From JAVZJR01 sp964435235 (GTDB lineage Archaea > Micrarchaeota > Micrarchaeia > Anstonellales > Bilamarchaeaceae), in NCBI GenBank assembly GCA_964435235.1, contig CAYSXZ010000010.1:1-22474 (forward strand): a DNA stretch of 22,474 nucleotides, written 5' to 3'. Position 1 is the first letter of the stretch, and each line of letters starts with the position of its first letter. Of this stretch, positions 1-6,410 are shown one piece after another. The translations under genes were made by a program, and so were the position numbers. The notes beneath the pieces were generated by a model. It saw nothing but the letters and a program-made list of their open reading frames with translations. It was not told the origin of the DNA and did not search any database.

Positions 1-1
1 T

Positions 2-616
2 GCAATCCAACCAGCAGAAAGTTGGACGTTAGGAACTACTGGGAAATACACGCAAGCGGGGCAGGCAAATGTGACGACGGAAGGTGGAAATGTCACCAAC
101 CTAAATCTCTCAGGAAATGTTTCGACTGAAAAATGGGCTGGGTTCTGGGGCAATGTTAGTGGTCTGATAGTGCTCTCTCCAGGAACTGGCATGTTCTATA
201 CATGGCCGTGGACACCGGCGAATGGTGGTGAAGTCTGCGCAATTGCAGCGGCAAGCGGATTCGATTGGACAGGTTTACAGAACGTTACCGCAGCAGCTAT
301 AGACACTGTTTGGAACTTCTTTTCCGGAGACACAGACAGCGCTACCAATACGCTTACACAGTCATGCGCAGTAACTGTGGCTGGAACATCGGTCACCGGA
401 AGTGCTGGAAATATGACCGGTGGTAATGCCTTCCAGACATGTGCCGTCGCAGATCAAGCGAATCCTGCCGCGAAGAACGATATTGCTTTCTGCGTTAATA
501 TGACGCAGGGCGGAAGCTTGTTCAATGGTCAGACAGGAGACTACCAACTGATGGTAGCGACAAACGAGACGTTGAATTCATTTGAAACTTATTACTTCTG
601 GATAGAATTAGATTAG
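2..616 (+). CDS. Secreted/surface glycoprotein, 3' end (5' truncated)
   Basis: The frame is open from the left edge to a TAG at 614-616, so the gene starts outside the window; the GTG/ATG codons inside are not convincing starts. The visible 204 residues have nine N-x-S/T sequons, many Thr/Ser/Gly/Asn residues, four cysteines and almost no Lys/Arg, which fits an extracytoplasmic N-glycosylated domain. The segment WAGFWGNVSGLIVLSPGTG resembles a repeated beta-rich domain that I recall from surface proteins of small archaea (W-x-G-x-x-GNVSG followed by a hydrophobic strand). No transmembrane helix is visible, so any signal peptide or anchor lies upstream. A T-rich tract follows the stop. Extracellular location is an inference from composition; the function is unknown. 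Confidence 0.75.
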   Translation, partial: AIQPAESWTLGTTGKYTQAGQANVTTEGGNVTNLNLSGNVSTEKWAGFWGNVSGLIVLSPGTGMFYTWPWTPANGGEVCAIAAASGFDWTGLQNVTAAAIDTVWNFFSGDTDSATNTLTQSCAVTVAGTSVTGSAGNMTGGNAFQTCAVADQANPAAKNDIAFCVNMTQGGSLFNGQTGDYQLMVATNETLNSFETYYFWIELD

Positions 617-627
617 CTAATTTCTAT

Positions 628-678
628 CCCCTATTTTTTTTCTTTTGCTTCTTTTTTGCGTTTTTTGTCTTGTTTTTA
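628..678 (+). terminator. T-rich archaeal terminator region
   Basis: Successive T-runs (an 8-T run near 636-643, then 6-T and 5-T runs) directly follow the surface-protein stop. Archaeal RNA polymerase terminates at such tracts without needing a hairpin. The tract separates this transcript from the sRNA/yjbQ unit. Confidence 0.6.
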
Positions 679-716
679 CTTCCACAAGATGTAAAACCTA
701 GTTTCACTCGAGAGAC

Positions 717-735
717 GCGTGAACAGCGTTCGCGC
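717..735 (+). other. Short hairpin between terminator and sRNA
   Basis: GCGTGAAC (717-724) pairs with GTTCGCGC (728-735) across a 3-base loop: eight pairs including one G-T wobble. It lies in the non-coding stretch 617-870, before the C/D sRNA. No T-run follows it immediately, so it is not a classical terminator. It could belong to a longer sRNA precursor. Function unknown. Confidence 0.3.
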
Positions 736-780
736 ATGCAGAGGAATTTAGAAATCATTAAAAATACCGTCTGAGAAATA

Positions 781-848
781 GAGCAGATGATGACCAAGGT
801 GATCTCTGAGCTTTGGCTGTGATGATTGACGTGCGGTCTGAATCGGCG
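781..848 (+). ncRNA. C/D box sRNA (rRNA 2'-O-methylation guide)
   Basis: All four boxes are present in order with archaeal spacing. Box C is ATGATGA (787-793), D' is CTGA (806-809), C' is GTGATGA (819-825) and D is CTGA (838-841). The D' and D guides are each exactly 12 bases (794-805 and 826-837), and the D'-C' spacer is 9 bases. Such RNAs bind L7Ae, Nop5 and fibrillarin and methylate the target base paired to the fifth guide position before D or D'. The D guide (TTGACGTGCGGT) complements the conserved 16S decoding-region segment ACCGCCCGUCAA at 11 of 12 positions, which places the methyl on C1402 (E. coli numbering). The D' guide contains AGGTGATC, complementary to the 16S 3'-terminal GAUCACCU. 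The ends are approximate and the flanking stem is weak. The RNA lies about 25-35 bases before yjbQ, so it may be processed from that transcript. The boxes are seen directly; the targets are inferred. Confidence 0.85.
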
Positions 849-870
849 CTTTGGTTTGTAGGACGGTTTA

Positions 871-1293
871 TTGGGTGATTTTCTGAAATCGCATACAGAA
901 TATCTTACGTTTAATACACGAAACCGCATCGAGTTTGTTCGCATAACGGAAAAGGTGGAAGAAGCGATAAGGAGAAGCGAGATAAAGGAAGGACTCGTGC
1001 TCATCAATCCGATGCACATAACTGCAGCAGTTATCGTGAACGATGATGAAGAGGGATTAAAGCGGGATTTCATTCGCGTCCTCCAAAAGCTTGTCCCATA
1101 CGATGACCGCTACGAGCACAACGTGGGAGAGGACAATGCCGCAGCGCACATATGGAGACAGTTTATGGCCCATCAGGTCATCATGCCGATAACAAAGGGA
1201 AGGCTCGACCTAGGTCCATGGGAGCAGATATTTTACTGCGAATTCGACGGGCAGAGAAACAAGCGTGTGCTTGTTAAGGTGATAGGTGAGTAA
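871..1293 (+). CDS. yjbQ: YjbQ / UPF0047 family protein
   Basis: About 140 residues, the family's usual size, with the family signatures HTEYLTFNT at the N-terminus, the central LVLINPMHITAAVIVNDDE, HNVGEDNAAAH and the C-terminal RLDLGPWEQIFYCEFDG followed by KRVLVKVIGE. The family is small and soluble; some members can act as secondary thiamine-phosphate synthases, but the physiological role is not settled. The start is uncertain. TTG at 871 opens the frame, but a GGTGATT motif at 874-880 sits just before an in-frame CTG at 883, which would give an N-terminus closer to the family's (KSHTEYLTF). The gene follows the C/D sRNA with no clear promoter of its own. A near-duplicate GGTGAGTAAATC / GGTGAGCAAATC lies at its 3' end. 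Confidence 0.88.
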   Translation: MGDFLKSHTEYLTFNTRNRIEFVRITEKVEEAIRRSEIKEGLVLINPMHITAAVIVNDDEEGLKRDFIRVLQKLVPYDDRYEHNVGEDNAAAHIWRQFMAHQVIMPITKGRLDLGPWEQIFYCEFDGQRNKRVLVKVIGE

Positions 1294-1403
1294 ATCACTG
1301 TAGTGGTGAGCAAATCCCAAGAATAAGCAGAATAAGTCCTGTCTTATGCAGTCCTAATGTTCCCTACCGAGAAATTCTTGCGCTTTTCAACAATCGAAAA
1401 ACA

Positions 1404-1411
1404 TTTATAAA
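1404..1411 (+). promoter_or_regulatory. TATA box of the rps12-rps7-fusA operon
   Basis: TTTATAAA preceded by an A-rich stretch typical of a BRE (1396-1403). Transcription should begin about 26 bases further, near 1434, giving a leader of roughly 50 bases that includes the AGGTGA ribosome-binding site at 1473-1478. The non-coding stretch 1294-1403 shows nothing else beyond a small hairpin-like CACTGTAGTG. Confidence 0.7.
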
Positions 1412-1482
1412 CCCTTTTCAGTAAAAGATTAAAACTACTTTCTTCTTATAGAGAAGAATTGTTCTATCTTTAAGGTGAATTG

Positions 1483-1926
1483 ATGAGTAAGGGAAAAGGT
1501 AAGAATGGCGAATTCGCCGGAAGGAATATCATGCGAAGCCGGAAGAGACAGAGGTGGCTATCAAAAAGGTGGAAGAGAAAAACACTAAGGCTAAAAGAAA
1601 AATTCGACCCGCTTGAAGGAGCACCACAAGCAAAGGCTATCGTCCTAGAAAAGATTGTGCTCGAGCAAAAGCAGCCTCACTCTGGACTTATAAAATGTGT
1701 AAAATGCCAACTTCTAAAAAACGGCAAAATTGTATCTGCTTTCGCACCAAGGGACAAGGCGATAACGTTCGTTGACGAGCACGACGAGATTGTAATCGCA
1801 GGGCTCGGTGGTTCGCAGAGAGGACAGATGGGTTCGATTCCAGGAGTTAGGTATAAGATAGTGAAGGTCAACGGCGTAGATATCCAAATGCTTAGAAAAG
1901 GCAAAAAAGAAAAGCCTAAGAGATGA
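1483..1926 (+). CDS. rps12: Small ribosomal subunit protein S12 (uS12)
   Basis: A 147-residue archaeal S12 that helps form the decoding centre of the 30S subunit. The family pattern runs throughout: basic N-terminus, FDPLEGAPQAKAIVLEK, KCVKCQLLKNGKIVSAF, FVDEHDEIVIAGLGG, IPGVRYKIVKVNGV and a KGKKEKPKR end. ATG 1483 is chosen because AGGTGA lies at 1473-1478; a TTG three bases earlier is less likely. Several near-invariant decoding-loop residues differ: PHSGLIK replaces the usual PNSA(I/L)RK, APRDKA replaces (V/C)PGDGA, and GSIPGV replaces GD(I/L)xGV. It is first in an operon with rps7 and fusA and overlaps rps7 by four bases (ATGA). Confidence 0.96.
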   Translation: MSKGKGKNGEFAGRNIMRSRKRQRWLSKRWKRKTLRLKEKFDPLEGAPQAKAIVLEKIVLEQKQPHSGLIKCVKCQLLKNGKIVSAFAPRDKAITFVDEHDEIVIAGLGGSQRGQMGSIPGVRYKIVKVNGVDIQMLRKGKKEKPKR

Positions 1927-2540
1927 TTAAGATGACTGAGAAACTTTTCAATAAATATTCGATGGATAATATAGAAATAACAGATAGGAGCCTAGCACAG
2001 GTTATCTCGCTTCGGCCAGTGGTAATCCCTCATTCTTCTGGCAGGCACGCAAAAAAAATTTTAGGAAAAGCAAAGGTGAACATTGTAGAACGTCTTGCGA
2101 ACAAGCTCATGAGGGGCGGTACAGGCGAGAAGACATCCGGCAAGGTGATAAGGACAGGCGGAAGGCTTCAAGGAAAAAAGTTTCGTGTTATGAAGATAGT
2201 GGAAAAGGCATTCGAGATTGTTGAGAAGGAAACGAAACAGAACCCTATTCAAGTACTTGTAAAGGCTGTTGAAAATTCCGCGCCTTGCGAGGACGTGACA
2301 AGAGTTTCTTATGGAGGCGTGAGTTATCAAATAGCGGTTGACATATCTGCAACCCGTCGACTTGATATGGCTCTCAGAAACATAGCCTTAGCGGCTCTAA
2401 TGGGTACGTTTAATAAGAAAAAAACTCTATCAGAATCGCTTGCGAGTGAAATTATCTATACAGCAAAAGGAGATGCACAAAATAGTTATGCTATAAAGAA
2501 GAAGGATGAATGCGAGCGCATGGCTAGAAGTGCTCGTTAG
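1923..2540 (+). CDS. rps7: Small ribosomal subunit protein S7 (uS7)
   Basis: A 205-residue archaeal S7, the primary 16S 3'-domain binding protein at the head and E site. Recognisable segments are RPVVIPHSSGRHAKK, NIVERLANKLMRGG, GKKFRVMKIVEKAFEIVEK, NPIQVLVKAVENSAPCEDV, the beta-hairpin YGGVSYQIAVDISATRRLD and the C-terminal KKDECERMARSAR. The start ATG 1923 overlaps the rps12 stop as ATGA, suggesting translational coupling; an in-frame ATG nine bases later is an alternative. The order rps12-rps7-fusA is a classic conserved translation operon. Confidence 0.97.
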   Translation: MIKMTEKLFNKYSMDNIEITDRSLAQVISLRPVVIPHSSGRHAKKILGKAKVNIVERLANKLMRGGTGEKTSGKVIRTGGRLQGKKFRVMKIVEKAFEIVEKETKQNPIQVLVKAVENSAPCEDVTRVSYGGVSYQIAVDISATRRLDMALRNIALAALMGTFNKKKTLSESLASEIIYTAKGDAQNSYAIKKKDECERMARSAR

Positions 2541-2584
2541 TTAATTTCCCAATGATTCAAATTAGAATTTTTCGGTGATTTTAA

Positions 2585-4774
2585 ATGGCACGAAAGGAAT
2601 TCGTAGTAGAAGAAGTGCAGAAGTTGATGAATAATCTAGAGCAAATAAGGAACATCGCTATAGTAGCGCATGTCGACCACGGAAAGACCACCCTCACAGA
2701 TTCTCTTGTAGCAAGGGCTGGTCTAATATCGAAGGAACTTGCAGGCGCACAGCGCGTGATGGATTTTGACGAACAGGAGCAAGCGAGGGGCATTACCATC
2801 AAGGCAGCAAACATCTCCTTAGGGTTCAACTATGATGGAAAGGATTATCTAATCAATCTTATCGACACACCCGGTCATGTTGATTTTGGAGGTCATGTAA
2901 CACGTGCTATGCGAGCAGTGGACGGAGTTGTGCTTGTCATAGATTCAGTAGAGGGAATAATGCCACAAACAGAAACGGTTCTCAGACAGGCGTTAAAGGA
3001 GCGTGCCAAGCCCGTGGTGTTTGTAAACAAGATAGACAGACTAATAAATGAATTGAAGTTGGATCAAAAAGCGATGCAAGAAAGATTCATTAAGATACTA
3101 ACCGGAGTAAACAAGATTATAAGCGGATACGCGCCACCTGAGAAAAAAGATGAGTGGATGATATCTGTTGAGAAGGGAAACGTTGCATTTGGTTCGGCAT
3201 TTCATAAATGGGCTGTTAGTATAAGCTCAATGAAGCGTTTTAACATCAGCTTCAAGGATATATACGAAAAATGTGTTTCCGGAGATCACAAATTCCTTGT
3301 AGAAAAGTCTCCGGTTGACGACGTTCTCCTTGAAATGGTAATAAAACACCTTCCAAATCCAAAGATTGCACAAGCCTATAGAATACCAATCCTTTGGAAG
3401 GGCGACCTAAATAGCGAGGAAGGAAAGGCTATGCTTGCATGCGACCCGACAGGAAAGCCAATAGGGGTTTGTTTTGGCGTGGTGTACGACGAGCATGCAG
3501 GGGAAGTTGGAGTTGTGAGGCTTTTCTCCGGCGAGGTAAAGAAGGGGGACCAACTCTACATAGAGTCTAAGAAAACATATTCCAAAGTTCAGCAGGTTGC
3601 AGTCTATATGGGTCCGGATAGGGTAGCAGCAGAGAAGATTACAGCTGGAAATATCGGCGCGTTTGTTGGGCTTAAGGATGTTTATGTAGGAGAAACGATA
3701 AGCGCAACCCCAGTAGAACCATTCGAGCAGATAAAGCATTATTCCGAACCTGTAGTTACGAAATCCATAGAAGCAAAAGAAAGTAAAGATCTAGCTAAGC
3801 TTATCGAGGTTTTAAGAGCACTCTCAAAGGAAGACCCCACGTTAAGAGTGTCTCTAAATCAAGAAACCGGAGAGCATCTCATATCTGGAATGGGAGAGCT
3901 TCACCTCGAGATAATAGAATACAAGATAAGGAATGAGAAGAAAATACCGATAATAACTTCTCCCCCCATCGTAGTATATAACGAGACAGTGACAAGAAAG
4001 GCAGGTCCGATAGAAGGAAAATCTCCGAACAAGCACAATAGGCTTATTTTCGTAGTAGAGCCTCTGCCTGAGAGCGTAGTAAAAGCGATTACGGAGGGAG
4101 TGATACCAGAAGGAAGACCAAAGGGCAAGGAGCTAGTCGAAAAGTTGGTAGAGGTGGGGCTTGAGAGAGAGGAGGCAAAGAAGGTTTTCGACATTTATCA
4201 CAAGAATATTTTTATAGATGGTACAAAGGGTATCCAATATCTTAATGAAGTCGAGGAACTGCTGGTTCAGGGATTCGAGGAGGCCATGGACCAAGGTCCG
4301 CTTGCAAAGGAAAAAATGGCTGGTGTAAAAGTGACACTTGTTGATGCTACTCTTCACGAAGACAACGTCCACCGTGGTCCAGCGCAAATGCTTCCTGCAA
4401 CAAAGAGACCAATATACGCATGCGCCATAAAAGGGGGCGTTACACTCCTTGAACCGAAGCAAAAGGTTTTGATTCAATGCCCGCAGGAATATGCTGGCGA
4501 TGTTATTAATATGACTAACGGAAGAAGAGGGCAGCTTCTAAGCATGGAGCAAGAGGGCGAAACAGCTACAGTAACTACCCTCATGCCTGTTGCGGAAATG
4601 TTTGGATTTTCAAATGAATTAAGAGGAATTACGCAAGGAAGAGCAATATGGTATCAGGAATACGCTGGCTACCATCTTGTTCCTAAAGATATTGTACCAA
4701 AAATAGTAAAACAGATAAGAGAGAGAAAGGGAGAACCCCCAGAGCCACCGACTGCCGAGTTCTTTATGGATTAG
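2585..4774 (+). CDS. fusA: Translation elongation factor 2 (aEF-2)
   Basis: A 729-residue GTPase that drives ribosomal translocation; the length is normal for archaeal EF-2. The G motifs are visible: AHVDHGKTT (28-36), RGITI switch I, DTPGH, and NKID. The C-terminal half holds domains III-V with SGMGELHLEII. The diphthamide loop LHEDNVHRGPAQMLPA places the modifiable histidine at residue 596, so diphthamide synthesis is expected in this organism. ATG 2585 follows GGTGATT at 2574-2580. The last bases TTAG (4771-4774) serve both this TAG stop and the TAA of the convergent rnp3 gene. Confidence 0.98.
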   Translation: MARKEFVVEEVQKLMNNLEQIRNIAIVAHVDHGKTTLTDSLVARAGLISKELAGAQRVMDFDEQEQARGITIKAANISLGFNYDGKDYLINLIDTPGHVDFGGHVTRAMRAVDGVVLVIDSVEGIMPQTETVLRQALKERAKPVVFVNKIDRLINELKLDQKAMQERFIKILTGVNKIISGYAPPEKKDEWMISVEKGNVAFGSAFHKWAVSISSMKRFNISFKDIYEKCVSGDHKFLVEKSPVDDVLLEMVIKHLPNPKIAQAYRIPILWKGDLNSEEGKAMLACDPTGKPIGVCFGVVYDEHAGEVGVVRLFSGEVKKGDQLYIESKKTYSKVQQVAVYMGPDRVAAEKITAGNIGAFVGLKDVYVGETISATPVEPFEQIKHYSEPVVTKSIEAKESKDLAKLIEVLRALSKEDPTLRVSLNQETGEHLISGMGELHLEIIEYKIRNEKKIPIITSPPIVVYNETVTRKAGPIEGKSPNKHNRLIFVVEPLPESVVKAITEGVIPEGRPKGKELVEKLVEVGLEREEAKKVFDIYHKNIFIDGTKGIQYLNEVEELLVQGFEEAMDQGPLAKEKMAGVKVTLVDATLHEDNVHRGPAQMLPATKRPIYACAIKGGVTLLEPKQKVLIQCPQEYAGDVINMTNGRRGQLLSMEQEGETATVTTLMPVAEMFGFSNELRGITQGRAIWYQEYAGYHLVPKDIVPKIVKQIRERKGEPPEPPTAEFFMD

Positions 4775-5280
4775 ATGGATGAAACGGAATCAGAGGATTC
4801 TGGTTGGGGCTGAGGTGGCGCATAATGCTTCAGCATCTTTAGTGCAAATCTTCCCTGTCCTCTATTAAGACCTAGAAGACATCCGATGCTAATCAGCTCC
4901 TCAGGAGTTCGGATATCAAATTCCTTTTCAGCAAAACTCGCAAGAGCATAGAATGCTCCAAATCTGTTGCATAGCTCAAGAAAGGTTCTTATTCTGGATA
5001 TCTCTATCGCCCTTTGCAACCCCCTTGTCTTCATTATTCTACTCAAGTCTATCAGAAAACACGCTTTTCTTTTTTCTGCTACGAGCTTAACTGGGCCTTC
5101 ATCGTATGTATAATTTTTTAGGAGAAGAAGAACCTTTTTGTTACGATGGTTAGCGGCTTCCTCTATATTATTAATAACAATAATGTTTTTTTTCATCCTG
5201 CTAAAAAAATAAATCTCGTCAAATCCGTATTTTTTAGAAATCACATTCGTGTCGGCGTTGAACCTGACAAGATCGTACAT
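4771..5280 (-). CDS. rnp3: RNase P protein component 3 (Rpp30/p30)
   Basis: 169 residues resembling archaeal Rpp30, a TIM-barrel (PHP-like) subunit that with Pop5 stabilises RNase P RNA for tRNA 5'-end maturation. The most convincing part is residues 70-150: a hydrophobic strand and IDLSRIMKTRGLQRAIEIS, then FGAFYALASFAEKEFDIRTPEEL and SIGCLLGLNRGQGRFAL, matching the family's late barrel strands and its R-(S/T)-P-x-E-L signature. It is shorter than the roughly 200-residue members, and the N-terminal half is diverged. The C-terminus is a Pro/Ser-rich tail. It follows rpl15e by seven bases, a neighbourhood common in euryarchaea. ATG at 5280 has a purine-rich AGGATAGGAAGAG upstream. Confidence 0.85.
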   Translation of the reverse strand: MYDLVRFNADTNVISKKYGFDEIYFFSRMKKNIIVINNIEEAANHRNKKVLLLLKNYTYDEGPVKLVAEKRKACFLIDLSRIMKTRGLQRAIEISRIRTFLELCNRFGAFYALASFAEKEFDIRTPEELISIGCLLGLNRGQGRFALKMLKHYAPPQPQPESSDSVSSI

Positions 5281-5287
5281 ACTCTTC

Positions 5288-5863
5288 CTATCCTTGCTTC
5301 TTCGGTGTTCTCATCTTTGCAAGCTTAGCAAGCATTTTCTTTCTTCTTAATTTCTTGTTAATAGCCTTCTTCTTATTTGGACTTCCGCTATTACCTGCTG
5401 AGGTTAGACCTCTGAATGCCCTCCCGCGCCGTAGTACTGCAGTGGTGTCGACGGTGGATTTCGAAGGGTCTGCAAGGATAATTTCGAAATATTTATAGTT
5501 TCCGTCTTCGCCTATCCAGTAAGAATTTAATACCTCTAAATTTCTGTATTTTCTATTTGCTCTTTGCTCAGCCATTGCTCTATGAGAAAGACCTGGTTGG
5601 ACAAAAAGATAATTGTTCTTCGGTTTTCTTCCACCCATAGGTTTTCTTCTTGTTCTTCTTCCTTTCTCTATACGTACCCTGACCACAACATATCCTTGTT
5701 TTGCCTTATAACCGAGTCTCCTCGCCCTTGCCAAATTTGTTGGGCGTTCTATTCTTTCTATAGCAGGTCGTCCTCTCCATTCTATTATCCTCTGCTTATA
5801 TGTATCATCTCTTTCCTTGTATTCTTGCTGGAAAGTCTCCGTAATATATTTATAAGCACCCAT
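5288..5863 (-). CDS. rpl15e: Large ribosomal subunit protein L15e (eL15)
   Basis: A full-length, very basic 191-residue L15e, an archaeal/eukaryotic 50S protein that binds 23S rRNA. Family signatures include WRGRPAIERIERPTNLARA, RLGYKAKQGYVVVRVRI, GRRTRRKPMGGRKPK, LFVQPGLSHRAMAEQRANR, NLEVLNSYWIGEDGNYKYFE, ILADP and RGLTSAGNS, ending in a Lys/Arg-rich tail. The start is the ATG at 5863, next to MGAYKYI. A CATATATG box about 26-33 bases upstream suggests a transcript with almost no leader. It is first of a two-gene minus-strand unit with rnp3 and diverges from the ATP synthase operon. Confidence 0.97.
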   Translation of the reverse strand: MGAYKYITETFQQEYKERDDTYKQRIIEWRGRPAIERIERPTNLARARRLGYKAKQGYVVVRVRIEKGRRTRRKPMGGRKPKNNYLFVQPGLSHRAMAEQRANRKYRNLEVLNSYWIGEDGNYKYFEIILADPSKSTVDTTAVLRRGRAFRGLTSAGNSGSPNKKKAINKKLRRKKMLAKLAKMRTPKKQG

Positions 5864-5888
5864 ATGATATCAACTCATAATTCCTTTT

Positions 5889-5896
5889 CATATATG
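5889..5896 (-). promoter_or_regulatory. Probable TATA box of rpl15e
   Basis: CATATATG lies 26-33 bases upstream of the rpl15e ATG on the minus strand, which would place transcription start at or just before the start codon. The spacing is right for a leaderless mRNA. The box departs from the TTTATAAA seen at rps12, so the assignment is moderate. Confidence 0.45.
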
Positions 5897-5940
5897 TAGA
5901 GTAAAAAAGCGTAAGGCGTGTTAATTTTGTGTTGCTTATA

Positions 5941-5965
5941 TTTTTAAATATTTCTTTATTATATT
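5941..5965 (+). promoter_or_regulatory. Promoter region of the ATP synthase operon
   Basis: An AT-rich stretch with two TATA-like boxes (TTTTTAAATA at 5941-5950 and TTATATTG near 5958-5965). These give start sites near 5973 or 5988 and a leader of about 50-70 bases before atpH. The rest of the divergent gap 5864-6040 shows no further structure. Confidence 0.5.
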
Positions 5966-6040
5966 GATGTCGTTCCATTAAACAAGGAGCAAAGCAGAAC
6001 AAACAGCTTATCGGAAAGTAGGCTTATTTTGGTGTTATCT

Positions 6041-6376
6041 ATGCATGAAAATCCGGCTCATTCAGTTTTAATGAAAACAGTTGCTGAGATAAAAGAAACT
6101 GAAGAAAAATACGATAAGATAATAGCAGAGGCAAAAGAAAAAGCTGATGGCATCTTAAGAAAGGCAAAAGAGGAGATAACTATAGAAAGAGCGAAGGTTG
6201 AAGAAGAGATAACAAAATATAAAAATGAGCAATTGAGGAATGGAAAGGAGGACATAGAAAAAGAAGTAGAGAAGATAATAGAAGATGCAAAAGAGGAAGC
6301 GGAGAAGATAAGTAAAAAAAGGCTGAATACTTCTACGATTCTTTCTATAAGCAAATCCTTTATATCCAGCCTTTAG
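6041..6376 (+). CDS. atpH: A-type ATP synthase subunit H (peripheral-stalk coiled coil)
   Basis: 111 residues, almost entirely a charged heptad coiled coil rich in Glu, Lys, Ile and Ala from residue 10 to 95, as expected for subunit H (AhaH/EG-like). Subunit H pairs with subunit E to form the peripheral stalks linking the A1 head to subunit I. ATG 6041 is preferred because GGTGTT sits at 6031-6036; an upstream in-frame TTG at 6029 lacks such a motif. Sequence identity is weak, as is normal for coiled coils, so position as first gene of the H-I-K-E-C-F-A-B-D operon carries much of the assignment. Confidence 0.85.
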   Translation: MHENPAHSVLMKTVAEIKETEEKYDKIIAEAKEKADGILRKAKEEITIERAKVEEEITKYKNEQLRNGKEDIEKEVEKIIEDAKEEAEKISKKRLNTSTILSISKSFISSL

Positions 6377-6410
6377 AGAAAACGGAGAAGATGGAAAAAG
6401 ATGGAGTAAC

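Noticed and set aside
624..1073. Long minus-strand frame opposite the sRNA and yjbQ
   Set aside because: Shadow frame: low-complexity Lys-rich end read from the T-rich terminator, no ribosome-binding site, antisense to a clear family member.
1831..1841. GGTTCGATTCC, identical to a tRNA T-loop (B box)
   Set aside because: It lies inside rps12, the T-stem pairs at only two positions, and no acceptor or anticodon arms surround it.
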